47,063 nt of DNA from an uncultured Asticcacaulis sp. (lineage in GTDB: Bacteria > Pseudomonadota > Alphaproteobacteria > Caulobacterales > Caulobacteraceae): the NCBI GenBank assembly GCA_936940865.1, contig CAKZJB010000193.1:1-47063 (forward strand). The letters run 5' to 3'. Below the pieces are notes generated by a model. It saw only the letters and a list, made by a program, of their open reading frames with translations, made no database searches and was not told the origin of the DNA. Shown here piece by piece: positions 26,301 through 35,177 of the stretch; positions within the stretch are counted from its first letter, which is position 1, and every line of letters begins with the position of its first letter. Position numbers and translations under genes: made by a program.

Positions 26301-27671
26301 ATGTCAGATATGCCATCCGTCTCCGTGCCGGCCGATCCGGTCGATGACGACCCTGTGGCCGTCACAGCGGCGGCGTCCCAGCCCCTGCGGCCCCAGCCAG
26401 CACCGGAAGCCGAAGAAGAGCGCAACGAGCGCACCTTTTTCCGTGCCCGCCTGCTGAGAAAGATTCGGCATTTCGTCGGCGACAACGGCCCGTTGGCCGT
26501 CATGTTCTCGGTCGTCTTCGTCAACCTGGTCGGCTTCGGCATCGTCGTGCCGCTGATGCCGTTTTTCGCCCAGTCGCTCAGCGCCGCCCCGTTCGCATCG
26601 ACCGAGCCATGGATGGTGACCTTGATGTTCGCCACATACAGCCTGGGGCAGTTCTTCGCCGAACCCTTCTGCGGACGGCTCTCGGACCGGATCGGCCGCA
26701 AACCGATCCTTTTGATCACCACCGCGCTCAGCATGGCCTTCTATGTCTGCCTGGCGCTGACCCAAAACATCTGGCTGGCCATCGTGCTGCGGTTTTTCAG
26801 CGGCCTGGCGTCCGGTAACATTTCGACCATCCAGGGCTATGTCTCGGACGTATCGAAGACGGAACAGCGCACGGCGCGCCTGGGCCTGATCGGCGCGGCC
26901 TTTTCGCTGGGCTTCGTCGTCGGTCCTGTCATCGGCGGCCTTCTCAGCAACGAAGCCGCGGCGGCGCGGCCGTTCGAGCTGCCGCTCTTCGTCGCCGCCG
27001 CCATGTCGGCGACCGCGGCCGTGGGCGTCCTGCTGTTCGTCAAGGAAAGCCGTCAGCGCACGGCGACGGCCCAGGTCCAGCCCAATTTGATCAAGACGGC
27101 GATCGAAGGCTTTCGCACGCCGGCCATCCGCAACGTCATCATCGCGTCGCTCGGCTACATGGCGGCGTTCGCCGGGCTTGAGGCGACCTTCGCCATGTGG
27201 ACGCGGGTGCGTTACAACTGGCACGCCGTCAATGTCGGCACGATCTTCCTGTTCATCGGCGCCACCGCCGCAGTGATGCAGACCGTCATCATGCGCCCGC
27301 TGGTGCGGCGCTGGGGCGAAGCCAAGGTGCTGGCGGCGGGGCTGTTCTTCTTCGGGCTCAGCTTCGTCCTGCAGAGCCTGAATCATATGTCCTGGCTGAT
27401 CACGCCGATCGTCATGATGGGCACCATGGGCCAGGCGGTCATCTTCGTGTCGATCTGCGCCATCATCTCGCACGCCACCCCGCCCGACCGCCAGGGCGCC
27501 ATGCTGGGGCTCAACATGTCGACCGGCGCGGTGGCGCGCGTCACCGGCCCTGTGGTCGCGGGTTTCCTGTTCAGCGCGGTGGGGCCGGAAGCCCCCCTGT
27601 GGATGGGCGCGCTTCTGACCATGCCAGCGGCGCTGCTGGCGTTGAAAGTGGGCCGGTTGCAGAAGCGGTAG
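26301..27671 (+). CDS. MFS efflux transporter (TetA-like, 12 spans)
   Basis: A 456-residue major-facilitator protein. A hydrophilic N-terminal extension of about 65 residues precedes the first span (NGPLAVMFSVVFVNLVGFGIVVPLMPFFAQSL). Motif A is GRLSDRIGRKPILLIT, and motif C-like GAAFSLGFVVGPVIGGLL marks it as a drug:H+ antiporter-1/tetracycline-type exporter. A second motif A is diverged. Substrate cannot be inferred. The long negative-then-basic extension (EAEEERNERTFFRARLLRKIRHF) is longer than usual. No SD is evident at 26301; an in-frame ATG at 26310 is possible. Confidence 0.9.
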   Translation: MSDMPSVSVPADPVDDDPVAVTAAASQPLRPQPAPEAEEERNERTFFRARLLRKIRHFVGDNGPLAVMFSVVFVNLVGFGIVVPLMPFFAQSLSAAPFASTEPWMVTLMFATYSLGQFFAEPFCGRLSDRIGRKPILLITTALSMAFYVCLALTQNIWLAIVLRFFSGLASGNISTIQGYVSDVSKTEQRTARLGLIGAAFSLGFVVGPVIGGLLSNEAAAARPFELPLFVAAAMSATAAVGVLLFVKESRQRTATAQVQPNLIKTAIEGFRTPAIRNVIIASLGYMAAFAGLEATFAMWTRVRYNWHAVNVGTIFLFIGATAAVMQTVIMRPLVRRWGEAKVLAAGLFFFGLSFVLQSLNHMSWLITPIVMMGTMGQAVIFVSICAIISHATPPDRQGAMLGLNMSTGAVARVTGPVVAGFLFSAVGPEAPLWMGALLTMPAALLALKVGRLQKR

Positions 27672-27734
27672 GGCCTTCCCCATACCCGGCGAAGGCAGTA
27701 AGGAAATCCTCCCATCTCCAGCCCCGGACACGCA

Positions 27735-28412
27735 ATGGATTCGTTTCAAACCCTGTGGCAACGGTTTCACCCGGATGCCGTGCCCGTCGGCCACACGCTG
27801 GAAAACAACGGCACCTGGAACCTGACGCGGTTCCATCTTTTGCCCAACGGCCGAGACGGCTGGGTCAGCCGCGTCGAATATCGCGGGCTGATTTCGCGCT
27901 TCAATCATCTGGCCACCGAAATCCTCGATGCCGGCGCGCCCGTCTGGCTGATCCTGCCGGAACGCTCCGCCCCCGACTGGGCGCCGCCCGAGGCCGTCGA
28001 TCCGGCCGCCAAAAAACGCATCCACCGCCTGAAGAACCGCTTCGGCCTGACGCCGCGCTGGGACTATTACAGCGCCGACGACAAGGCCATCTATACGATC
28101 AGCGCGGGAGAGATCACCTGGCCGGAAGGCGGCATCGCGCGGCTCTTCGTCGACATCCACAATGAGCGCCTGTCGGATATCGTGCTGATGAACGCCGATA
28201 CCGGCGCGGTCGTCGCACCCTATGGCGCCGGCGTCTATGTGTCCCAGCCGACACCGGAAGCGCTGATGGCGCTGATCTCGAACTATTACGGCTGGCTGCC
28301 GCAGGACGGCAAGGGCGTGCTGCGCTTCAATCCGGCGCAGATGAAAAAGTCGAGCTTTCAGATGTCGAAGTCCTGCGCCGCCGCGATTCAGCGCGCCCTG
28401 GGCACGGGATAA
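27735..28412 (+). CDS. Conserved hypothetical protein (DUF3885-like)
   Basis: A 225-residue soluble protein with no signal peptide. Features are WNLTRFHLLPNGRDGW, RFNHLATEILDAGAPVWLILPE and a C-terminal half (RLFVDIHNERLSDIVLMNADTGAVVAPYGAGVYVSQPT) that resembles the DUF3885 pattern, inferred from memory only. Function unknown. Its 3' end overlaps the convergent esterase gene by 25 bp. Confidence 0.7.
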   Translation: MDSFQTLWQRFHPDAVPVGHTLENNGTWNLTRFHLLPNGRDGWVSRVEYRGLISRFNHLATEILDAGAPVWLILPERSAPDWAPPEAVDPAAKKRIHRLKNRFGLTPRWDYYSADDKAIYTISAGEITWPEGGIARLFVDIHNERLSDIVLMNADTGAVVAPYGAGVYVSQPTPEALMALISNYYGWLPQDGKGVLRFNPAQMKKSSFQMSKSCAAAIQRALGTG

Positions 28413-29161
28413 ACCAGGTCCAGCAACCTTTTCCGGTGGCTGAGGAACCAGCTGTAGAGTTCCGGATCGGCATAGGCCTTCGACCAGGAATCGTGGCCTG
28501 TGTCGGGATAAACGGTGAAACGCACATCGACGCCGCACGCCCTGGCGTCGTCGACCAGCTTCTGGTCCCTGGCCAGCGGCACCGTGTGGTCGTTCTGGCC
28601 GTGGAAGACCCAGACCGGCACGGCCTTCAGCCGGCAGGGCTCGTTGACGTCGCTATAGGCCGCGACCGGCGCGATGGCGGCGAAGCGGCGCGGATGGCGC
28701 ATGGCGAAATCCCACGTCCCCTGTCCGCCGCGCGACAGCCCGGTCAGGTAGATCCGCCGCCGGTCGACGGTAAAGCCCTGGACCGAGAGCGTCTTTTCCG
28801 CCGCCGTCAGCCATTCGTTGAGCGCTTCGGGGTCCCACTCGCCGTCGCGGTCCATCTGCGGCGCCAGCATCAGGAAGGGAAAGTCGGGGTGTTCATTCGC
28901 GTACTTCCATGGCCCGTTGGCCAGCACGGAATAGGTGTCGCCGCCGGCCTCGCCCGAGCCATGCAGCACGATGATCAGCGGCAGCTTGTCGCCCGGCTTT
29001 GCCGAGGGCGGTATATATTCGATATAGCGCAGGCTGGCGCCGCTTTTCAGCGTTTCGCTGAGCGGCGTCGTCTGCGGCGTATCGTACAGAATCTTCGGAA
29101 TCGACACGCAGCCGCTGAGGGCAACAGCCAGGCATGACAGGGCAAGGAAGCGGCGGAGCAT
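28388..29161 (-). CDS. Lipoprotein esterase/dienelactone-hydrolase-like enzyme
   Basis: A 257-residue alpha/beta hydrolase tethered to the envelope: MLRRFLALSCLAVALSGC is a lipoprotein signal with the lipobox Cys at 18. LIIVLHGSGEAGGD gives the oxyanion loop, YLTGLSRGGQGTWDF the nucleophile Ser (GLSRG), FHGQNDHTVP the Asp, and YPDTGHDSWSKAY the His. This is the phospholipase/carboxylesterase or feruloyl-esterase-like branch; substrate unknown. Confidence 0.9.
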   Translation of the reverse strand: MLRRFLALSCLAVALSGCVSIPKILYDTPQTTPLSETLKSGASLRYIEYIPPSAKPGDKLPLIIVLHGSGEAGGDTYSVLANGPWKYANEHPDFPFLMLAPQMDRDGEWDPEALNEWLTAAEKTLSVQGFTVDRRRIYLTGLSRGGQGTWDFAMRHPRRFAAIAPVAAYSDVNEPCRLKAVPVWVFHGQNDHTVPLARDQKLVDDARACGVDVRFTVYPDTGHDSWSKAYADPELYSWFLSHRKRLLDLVYPVPRAR

Positions 29162-29337
29162 GGTGTAACGTTACGGTGTATCCTGGCTTGGGCCAAGCGC
29201 TTTCGTGCGATTCCGCGCTTGCGTGCCAAAGCCTTTTCCTGTAATGACCCGCCCTTCTCCGACCCGCCGGGCCAAAGGCATGCCTGGGCGGGCCTAAACG
29301 CGTTATAGAGGGCGGCGTTAATCGCGCCGTACAGAAA

Positions 29338-29535
29338 ATGCCCAAGCTGAAGACCAAGTCGGGCGCCAAGAAGCGTTTCCGCGTCACTGCCTCTGGCAAG
29401 GTGAAGGCCGGCGTCGCCGGCAAGCGTCACCGTTTGATCTCGCACAACGCGAAGTACATCCGCACGAACCGCGGCACCGTGGTTCTGTCGGATGCCGACG
29501 CGAAGAAGATCAAATCCTACATGCCGTACGCCTAA
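29338..29535 (+). CDS. rpmI: 50S ribosomal protein L35
   Basis: A 65-residue basic protein with the canonical L35 sequence ([41 protein letters not shown]). It starts at ATG 29338 with only weak ribosome-site complementarity. A TTATAG-like -10 at about 29302 would give a short leader. It is followed after 12 bp by rplT, the usual pair. Confidence 0.97.
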   Translation: MPKLKTKSGAKKRFRVTASGKVKAGVAGKRHRLISHNAKYIRTNRGTVVLSDADAKKIKSYMPYA

Positions 29536-29547
29536 GGAGAGCAGCAC

Positions 29548-29907
29548 ATGGCCCGCGTTAAGAGAGGCGTCACCAGCCACGCCAAGCACAAGAAGGTCCT
29601 GAGCCTCGCCAAGGGTTTCTACGGCCGCCGCAAGAACACCATCCGCACCGCGAAGGCGGCCGTCGACAAGGCCGGCCAATACGCCTATCGCGACCGCCGC
29701 AACAAGAAGCGCAATTTCCGCAGCCTGTGGATCCAGCGCATCAACGCGGCCGCCCGTATGGAAGGCTTCACCTATTCGCAGTTCATCCACGGCCTGAACG
29801 TGGCCGGCATCGACATGGACCGCAAGGTTCTGTCCGACGTCGCCATGCACGACGCCGCTGGCTTTAAAGCCATCGCCGACAAGGTGCGGACGGCTCTGGC
29901 TGCGTAA
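29548..29907 (+). CDS. rplT: 50S ribosomal protein L20
   Basis: A 119-residue L20, an early 23S rRNA assembly protein: [52 protein letters not shown] and [27 protein letters not shown] lies 8 bp before the ATG. In other bacteria L20 represses its own operon by binding the leader; no leader mimic is obvious here. The operon ends at the strong terminator just downstream. Confidence 0.98.
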   Translation: MARVKRGVTSHAKHKKVLSLAKGFYGRRKNTIRTAKAAVDKAGQYAYRDRRNKKRNFRSLWIQRINAAARMEGFTYSQFIHGLNVAGIDMDRKVLSDVAMHDAAGFKAIADKVRTALAA

Positions 29908-29930
29908 TTCCTGACGGAATGCCTTTTCAG

Positions 29931-29966
29931 AAACCCCGCGCCGGTAACGACGCGGGGTTTTTGTTT
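29931..29966 (+). terminator. Rho-independent terminator of rpmI-rplT
   Basis: Perfect 10-bp stem AAACCCCGCG / CGCGGGGTTT with a 10-nt loop, then TTGTTT. Confidence 0.92.
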
Positions 29967-30001
29967 GGGCGAATGCCAGTTTTTCGAAAGACTGTCTTCG
30001 G

Positions 30002-30190
30002 TCCTCCCCGTTTACGGCGAGGGGGCCGGGCGGGCGGGGCCACTCCGCAAGAAGTCAGATCAGCCGCAGCTTCCAGTGTAGTGCAAACCTTTACCTATTA
30101 AGGGGTTTCATGACCTCTCGCATCACACCCTGAAAGAAGCCCCGCCCACCACGCTTTGCGTGGTCCCCCCTCCCCGTAAAACGGGGAGGG
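30002..30190. repeat. Nested palindromic intergenic repeat, copy 3
   Basis: Arms 30002-30041 and 30139-30190 are inverted copies (CCTCCCCGTTTACGG against CCGTAAAACGGGGAGGG; GGGCGGGGC against GCCCCGCCC). The rest of the 405-bp gap 29908-30312 holds the rplT terminator and a small CGATAG/CTATCG hairpin near 30219; no gene is seen. Confidence 0.82.
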
Positions 30191-30312
30191 CCGAAATGCT
30201 CCAGCTCCGATGCCCGACGATAGGCTCAACTATCGGAAGGCTTTGTGATTTACCCTTTATCCGCTCTCACCTTTCGCCTAAACACGGCCATCCCTTTCGA
30301 CAGACGAACACC

Positions 30313-31386
30313 ATGACCGCCTACACAGACCTCCAGGCCGAAATCGAAGCCGAAATCGCCGCCGCCTCCGACCTTGCCGCGCTCGACGCCGTGCGCGTCT
30401 CCGCGCTCGGCAAGACCGGCCGTATCTCGGGCCTCCTGAAGACGCTCGGCTCGCTTCCGCCGGAAGAGCGCAAATCGACCGGCGCGGCCATCAATGCCGT
30501 ACGCGACGCCATCCAGGCCATTCTCGATTCCAAAAAATCGGAACTGGAAGCCGCGCACCTGGCTACCCGCCTCGAATCCGAACGCGTCGATCTTTCCCTG
30601 CCGCCGATGCGCCGGGCCAAGGGCGGCGTTCACCCGACGCTTCAGGTGGTCGACGAAATGGTCGCCATCTTCGCCGACCTGGGCTTCGAAGTCGCCGAAG
30701 GTCCGGATATCGAAGACGACTTCCATAACTTCACTGCGCTCAACTTCCCGGAAAAGCATCCGGCGCGCGAGATGCACGACACCTTCTTCTTCAATCCCGA
30801 TGAGAATGGCGTGCGCAAGCTGCTGCGCACCCACACCTCGCCGGTCCAGATCCGCACCATGATTTCGGGCAAGCCGCCGTTTCGCCTGATCGTGCCGGGG
30901 CGCGTCTATCGCTGCGACTCCGACCAGACGCACACGCCGATGTTCCACCAGATCGAAGGCCTGGTGATCGACAAGGGCGCGCATATGGGCCACCTCAAGT
31001 GGGTGCTGGAAACCTTCATTTCGCGCTTCTTCGAAACGGGCGACGTCGTCACCCAGTTCCGCCCGCACCACTTCCCGTTCACGGAACCGTCGGCCGAACT
31101 GGACGTGCGCTGTTCGTGGGAAAAGGGCGAGTTGAAGGTCGGCCAGGGGGATTCATGGCTTGAGGTTCTGGGTTGCGGCATGGTGCATCCGAACGTCTTG
31201 AAGAATTGCGGGCTCGATCCGGACGAATGGCAGGGCTTCGCCTGGGGCATGGGCGTCGACCGCCTGGCCATGCTGAAATACGGCGTGCCCGACCTGCGCG
31301 ACATGTTCGCCGCCGATACCCGGTGGCTGAACCATTACGGGTTCAGCGCGTTCGCGGCGCCCAACAGCGCAAGCGGTCTGTCTTAA
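30313..31386 (+). CDS. pheS: Phenylalanyl-tRNA synthetase alpha subunit
   Basis: A 357-residue class II aminoacyl-tRNA synthetase subunit of the (alpha-beta)2 enzyme. The N-terminal coiled coil ([24 protein letters not shown]) is followed by the catalytic domain with motif 1 ([21 protein letters not shown]), motif 2 ([10 protein letters not shown] after [11 protein letters not shown]) and motif 3 ([13 protein letters not shown]). ATG 30313 gives the standard N-terminus. pheT follows 52 bp downstream. A peptide leader with Phe runs, as in E. coli pheM, was not seen. Confidence 0.97.
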   Translation: MTAYTDLQAEIEAEIAAASDLAALDAVRVSALGKTGRISGLLKTLGSLPPEERKSTGAAINAVRDAIQAILDSKKSELEAAHLATRLESERVDLSLPPMRRAKGGVHPTLQVVDEMVAIFADLGFEVAEGPDIEDDFHNFTALNFPEKHPAREMHDTFFFNPDENGVRKLLRTHTSPVQIRTMISGKPPFRLIVPGRVYRCDSDQTHTPMFHQIEGLVIDKGAHMGHLKWVLETFISRFFETGDVVTQFRPHHFPFTEPSAELDVRCSWEKGELKVGQGDSWLEVLGCGMVHPNVLKNCGLDPDEWQGFAWGMGVDRLAMLKYGVPDLRDMFAADTRWLNHYGFSAFAAPNSASGLS

Positions 31387-31438
31387 ATTTAAGGCGAGGC
31401 GGCGCGGCCTCCTCGACCTCGATACGAAGAAATCAGAA

Positions 31439-33862
31439 ATGAAATTCTCCCTTTCCTGGCTCAAAGATCACCTCAAGACCGAAGCGACCATTGATCAGGT
31501 CGCCAGCGCCATGACCATGGCCGGCCTTGAAGTCGAAGACATCCACGATGCGTCGAAGGCGCTGGCCCCGTTCAGCGTCGCCAAGGTCGTCTCGGCCGCC
31601 AAGCACCCCAATGCGGACAAGTTGCAGGTTCTGCAGGTCGATACCGTCGACGGCATGAAAGAAATCGTCTGCGGCGCGCCCAATGCCCGCGCCGGCATGA
31701 CGACCATCTATGCCCCCATCGGCGCCTATGTGCCGGGCCTCGGCGTAACGCTCGTCGAAAAGCCGGTGCGCGGCGTCGTGTCGAACGGCATGATGTGTTC
31801 GGCCGCCGAGCTGGAACTGCCCGGCGAATCCGACGGCATCATGGACCTGCCGGACGACCTGGCTGTCGGCACGCCGGCCGCCGCCGTCTTCGGCGCCGAA
31901 CCGGTCATCGATTTCGAAGTGACGCCCAACCGTCCGGACTGGCTGGGCGTGCATGGCATCGCCCGCGACCTGGCCGCCACGGGTCTCGGAACCTTCGAGG
32001 AAAAGCCGATCATGCCGGTCAAGGGCAGCTTTCCCTGCCCGATTTCGATCAAGGTCGACGGCGACGCCTGCCCGATCTTCTCGGGCCGCGTTATCCGCGG
32101 CGTCAAGAACGGCCCGTCGCCCGCATGGCTTCAGGACAAGCTGAAGTCCATCGGGCTCAAGCCGATCAGCGCGCTTGTCGACATCACCAACTACCTGTCG
32201 TTCGACCGCGCCCGCCCGCTGCACGTCTATGACCTCAACAAGCTCAGCGGCGCCACGATCGAAGCGCGTCCGGGCCTGGAAAACCATACCGTGGCCGAAG
32301 GCGAGCCGCATCATTTTGAGCAATTGATCGCGCTCGACGGCAAGACCTATACGCTGACGCCCGACATGTGCGTCATCGCCGACGCGAATGGGGAACGCCC
32401 GATCGGCATCGGCGGCGTCATGGGCGGCGAAAGCACGGGCTGCGACGACGCCACCACCGATGTCTTCCTTGAGTCCGCCTGGTTCGATCCGATCCGCACG
32501 GCGCAGACCGGCCGCGCCACCGGCATCAATTCCGACGCCCAGTACCGCTTCGCGCGCGGCGTCGATCCGGAATTCGTCGTGCCCGGCCTGGAGCTGGCAA
32601 CCCGCCTGATCCTGGACCTGTGCGGCGGCGAAGCCTCCGACATCGTCGTTGCGGGCCAGGCGCCGGCCGGCCGGCCGAACGTCGCTTTCGATCCGGCCTA
32701 TGTGGCGCAGTTGACCGGCCTTTCGGTCTCCAAGGACGAGATCAAGCGCATCCTGCGCGCGCTCGGCTTCACGCTCGACGCCGTCGGCGACCATTACGAT
32801 GTCAAGGTGCCGTCGTGGCGCCGGGACGTGGAAGGCAAGGCCGACCTGGTCGAGGAAGTCGCGCGCATCCATGGCTTCAACGCCATTCCGGCGACGCCGC
32901 TGCCGCCCGTCGCGCCGCGTCCCGGCGGTGTGCTGACGACACAGCAGGCGCGCGCCCGCGCCGGTCGCCGCGCGCTGGCGGCGCTCGGCTACAGCGAAGC
33001 CGTCACATGGTCCTTCATGCGCCAGGAGTGGGCCAGGCTGTTCGGCGGTGGCGACGATCGCCTGCTGCTGGCCAATCCGATCGCCTCGGAACTGAACTGC
33101 ATGCGGCCTTCGCCCCTGCCCAACCTGCTCGAAGCCGCCGGCCGCAACGCCGCGCGGGGCCTGTCGGGCGCTCAGCTCTTCGAAATCGGGCCCATCTATC
33201 TCGGCCTCGAACCGGGCGACCAGAAGCCTGTCATCGCCGCCATCCGCGCGCCCGACAAGACGCGCAACTGGCAGGGCGGCGCGGAAGACGCGCTGTTTGC
33301 GTTGAAGGGCGACCTGATGAGCCTGCTCGACAGCATGGGCGCGCCGGTTGCGTCGCTGCAACTCGTCCAGGGCCAGAACGCCTCGCACTGGCACCCCGGC
33401 CGTTCGGCGCGCCTGCAACTGGGTCCGAAGCAGGTCATCGCCGAGTTCGGCGAACTGCATCCGGCGGTGCTGAAGGCGATGGACCTCGACGGCGCCTATA
33501 TCGGCTTCGAGCTGCGTATCGACAACCTGCCGACGGGCAAGACGAAGACCAGCAAGTCGAAAGGCGCGCTGACGTTGTCGCCCTTCATGCCGCTGTCGCG
33601 CGACTTCGCCTTCCTTGTGCCGGAAGCGACCGCCGCGGGTGATATCCTGCGCGCCGTCAGGGGCGCCGACAAGACGCTCATCAGCGACGCCAATGTCTTC
33701 GACGTCTATCGCGGCCAGGGCGTGCCGGACGGCAGCAAATCGCTGGCGGTCGAGGTGACGCTGCAACCGGTCGACAAGACACTGACCGAGCCGGAAATCG
33801 AGGCCGTGGCGGCGAAGATCGTGGCCGCCGCGCAAAAGGCCGGCGCGACGCTCCGCGGATAA
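31439..33862 (+). CDS. pheT: Phenylalanyl-tRNA synthetase beta subunit
   Basis: An 807-residue beta subunit: [12 protein letters not shown], an OB-fold tRNA-binding domain (residues about 40-150), the B3/B4 editing domain, B5, the catalytic-like core and the C-terminal ferredoxin-like anticodon-binding domain ([24 protein letters not shown]). Length is typical. It forms one transcription unit with pheS. Confidence 0.97.
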   Translation: MKFSLSWLKDHLKTEATIDQVASAMTMAGLEVEDIHDASKALAPFSVAKVVSAAKHPNADKLQVLQVDTVDGMKEIVCGAPNARAGMTTIYAPIGAYVPGLGVTLVEKPVRGVVSNGMMCSAAELELPGESDGIMDLPDDLAVGTPAAAVFGAEPVIDFEVTPNRPDWLGVHGIARDLAATGLGTFEEKPIMPVKGSFPCPISIKVDGDACPIFSGRVIRGVKNGPSPAWLQDKLKSIGLKPISALVDITNYLSFDRARPLHVYDLNKLSGATIEARPGLENHTVAEGEPHHFEQLIALDGKTYTLTPDMCVIADANGERPIGIGGVMGGESTGCDDATTDVFLESAWFDPIRTAQTGRATGINSDAQYRFARGVDPEFVVPGLELATRLILDLCGGEASDIVVAGQAPAGRPNVAFDPAYVAQLTGLSVSKDEIKRILRALGFTLDAVGDHYDVKVPSWRRDVEGKADLVEEVARIHGFNAIPATPLPPVAPRPGGVLTTQQARARAGRRALAALGYSEAVTWSFMRQEWARLFGGGDDRLLLANPIASELNCMRPSPLPNLLEAAGRNAARGLSGAQLFEIGPIYLGLEPGDQKPVIAAIRAPDKTRNWQGGAEDALFALKGDLMSLLDSMGAPVASLQLVQGQNASHWHPGRSARLQLGPKQVIAEFGELHPAVLKAMDLDGAYIGFELRIDNLPTGKTKTSKSKGALTLSPFMPLSRDFAFLVPEATAAGDILRAVRGADKTLISDANVFDVYRGQGVPDGSKSLAVEVTLQPVDKTLTEPEIEAVAAKIVAAAQKAGATLRG

Positions 33863-33865
33863 GTC

Positions 33866-33902
33866 GCTTTGCCGGTCGCCCATTACAGGCGGCCGGCAAA
33901 GC
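33866..33902 (+). terminator. Stem-loop after pheT (terminator without clear U-tract)
   Basis: A 10-bp perfect stem GCTTTGCCGG / CCGGCAAAGC, with inner pairs TCGCC / GGCGG partly continuing it. No T-run follows, so its termination function is uncertain. Confidence 0.4.
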
Positions 33903-33908
33903 TTATGC

Positions 33909-33923
33909 TTAAGCCGCATTTAC
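33909..33923 (+). promoter_or_regulatory. Possible CtrA half-matched box
   Basis: TTAA-GCCGCAT-TTAC at 33909-33923 resembles the CtrA consensus TTAA-N7-TTAA with one mismatch. It sits about 50 bp before the flagellar-rod-like small gene. Confidence 0.3.
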
Positions 33924-33970
33924 CCGTTCTTTAGACACGGCCTTAAGCTTGTGGGCGCATTATCTGCGCC

Positions 33971-34195
33971 ATGATGTCGGCAATGCAAATCGGCGCCTAC
34001 GGCGCCATGGCGGCTTCGAGGCGCTTCGACCAACAGGCGCAGCAGACCGTCCAGGACACGGCGCCCGAGGCCAAGGGCGACCTGGTGAGCGACTTCGTCG
34101 GCCAGATCGACGCCCGCACAGCGTTCGAAGCCAGTATTTCGGTGATCAAGACGGCGGACGAGATGGTCGGCCAGCTGCTGAATATCAAGGCATAA
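33971..34195 (+). CDS. Miniature flagellar rod/hook-tail-like protein
   Basis: A 74-residue protein (or 70 from the ATG at 33983). The C-terminal half DLVSDFVGQIDARTAFEASISVIKTADEMVGQLLNIKA closely follows the conserved C-terminal helix of axial flagellar proteins (FlgC/FlgG style: ...IKTADEML..LLDIKA). The N-terminus (MQIGAYGAMAASRRFDQQAQQ) is reminiscent of their N-terminal helix (SGLxAxxxRLDxxANN). It lacks the whole middle D1/D2 portion. No other flagellar gene is nearby. Such small proteins occur in alphaproteobacteria; role unknown. Confidence 0.65.
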   Translation: MMSAMQIGAYGAMAASRRFDQQAQQTVQDTAPEAKGDLVSDFVGQIDARTAFEASISVIKTADEMVGQLLNIKA

Positions 34196-34205
34196 AACGG
34201 AAGAT

Positions 34206-34350
34206 CCCCTTCCGTCATGACGCTTCGCGCCATGCCACCTTCCCCGTAAACGGGGAAGGAATTAAACAACAGGATTCATTTATATTTTCCTGCCCCGTTT
34301 ACTGGGAAGGTGGCATCAAGGCCGCCTGCGGCCGCAGATGACGGAAGGGG
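34206..34350. repeat. Nested palindromic intergenic repeat, copy 4
   Basis: Outer ends CCCCTTCCGTCAT and ATGACGGAAGGGG (13 bp) are exact inverses; inner ATGCCACCTTCCCCGTAAAC has an inverted partner on the right. It occupies most of the gap between the rod-like gene and trcR. Confidence 0.85.
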
Positions 34351-34376
34351 GGAAGCTTTCGCCTCCCCCTCCTATA

Positions 34377-35087
34377 TTACTCTTCGTCTTCGTCGTCGTT
34401 GCCACGGTTGAAGGTCCCGCCGCCGAACACGTCTTCCGCGGTCAGCTCGGTCTTCTTGCCGAAGGGCTCTTCGTCCTCCTCGTCGAACTCAGGCTGGACG
34501 GTCTGGGCGGGCTTGAGCGACGGATCGTCGAGTGGGATGCCCAGCTTTTCGGCCTGCTTGCGCTTGGCCTCGGCGGCCTTGCGCACGACGGCGTCGAGCT
34601 CGATCTGCGACACCAGGCCCAGCGTCACCGGATCGACCGGCTTGATGTTGGCGGCGTTCCAGTGACTGCGGCTGCGCACCTGCTCGATGGTGGACTTGGT
34701 GGTGCCCAGCAGCTTCGAGATCTGCGCGTCGGTCACTTCCGGATGGTGCTTGACGAACCAAGCGATGGCGTCCGGACGGTCCTGGCGGCGCGACACGGGC
34801 GTGTAGCGCGGGGCCTTCTTGGTCGGCTTCAGCAGCTCGGCGTGGCGCGAGACCAGGGCCTTCATGCGGTAGTTGGAATTGGCCTCGGCCTTGTCCAGTT
34901 CTTCGCGCGTCAGCTGGCCGTTGGCGATGGGGTCGGCGCCGCGGATGTCGCGCGCCACTTCGCCGTCGGCGATGCCTTTGACTTCCAGGAAGTGTAGCCC
35001 GCAGAAATCGGCGATCTGCTCGAAGCTGAGGCTGGTATTGTCGACCAGCCACACGGCGGTGGCCTTGGGCATCAGGATGTCAGCCAT
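34377..35087 (-). CDS. trcR: Cell-cycle transcription regulator TrcR (DUF1013)
   Basis: A 236-residue DUF1013 protein, conserved across alphaproteobacteria. The Caulobacter homologue TrcR associates with RNA polymerase and affects transcription of cell-cycle genes. The N-terminus MADILMPKATAVWLVDNTSLSFEQIADFCGLH, then GIADGEVARDIRGADPIANGQLT, and the helix-turn-helix-like TDAQISKLLGTTKSTIEQVR are diagnostic. The C-terminus is acidic (FDEEDEEPFG, NDDEDEE). AAGGAT lies before the ATG, next to two leader hairpins. The gene lies close to rcdA and DUF1192, a conserved alphaproteobacterial neighbourhood. Confidence 0.9.
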   Translation of the reverse strand: MADILMPKATAVWLVDNTSLSFEQIADFCGLHFLEVKGIADGEVARDIRGADPIANGQLTREELDKAEANSNYRMKALVSRHAELLKPTKKAPRYTPVSRRQDRPDAIAWFVKHHPEVTDAQISKLLGTTKSTIEQVRSRSHWNAANIKPVDPVTLGLVSQIELDAVVRKAAEAKRKQAEKLGIPLDDPSLKPAQTVQPEFDEEDEEPFGKKTELTAEDVFGGGTFNRGNDDEDEE

Positions 35088-35109
35088 GGGTGTTATCCTT
35101 CTGGTCTTG

Positions 35110-35163
35110 GGACGGTTTTCGCCGTCCAGAAATGGCTACGCCCGGCCTTTGCGGCCGGGCGTA
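35110..35163 (-). promoter_or_regulatory. Two tandem stem-loops in the trcR leader
   Basis: An 11-bp perfect stem (TACGCCCGGCC / GGCCGGGCGTA, 35137-35163) and a 6-bp stem (GGACGG/CCGTCC, 35110-35127) lie just upstream of the trcR ribosome site. Neither is followed by a T-run on the minus strand. The first could also mark the end of the upstream gene. Confidence 0.4.
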
Positions 35164-35177
35164 TGGATTACGCCCAC

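Noticed and set aside
27735-28412. Toxin/immunity pair from the DUF3885-like gene
   Set aside because: DUF3885-like patterns can occur near toxins, but no toxin domain is adjacent and the assignment is from memory only.
26304-28538. 744-residue open frame opposite the MFS gene
   Set aside because: Shadow running across the MFS exporter and the next gene; no motif.
31433-33919. 828-residue open frame opposite pheT
   Set aside because: Shadow of pheT; no motif and biased composition.
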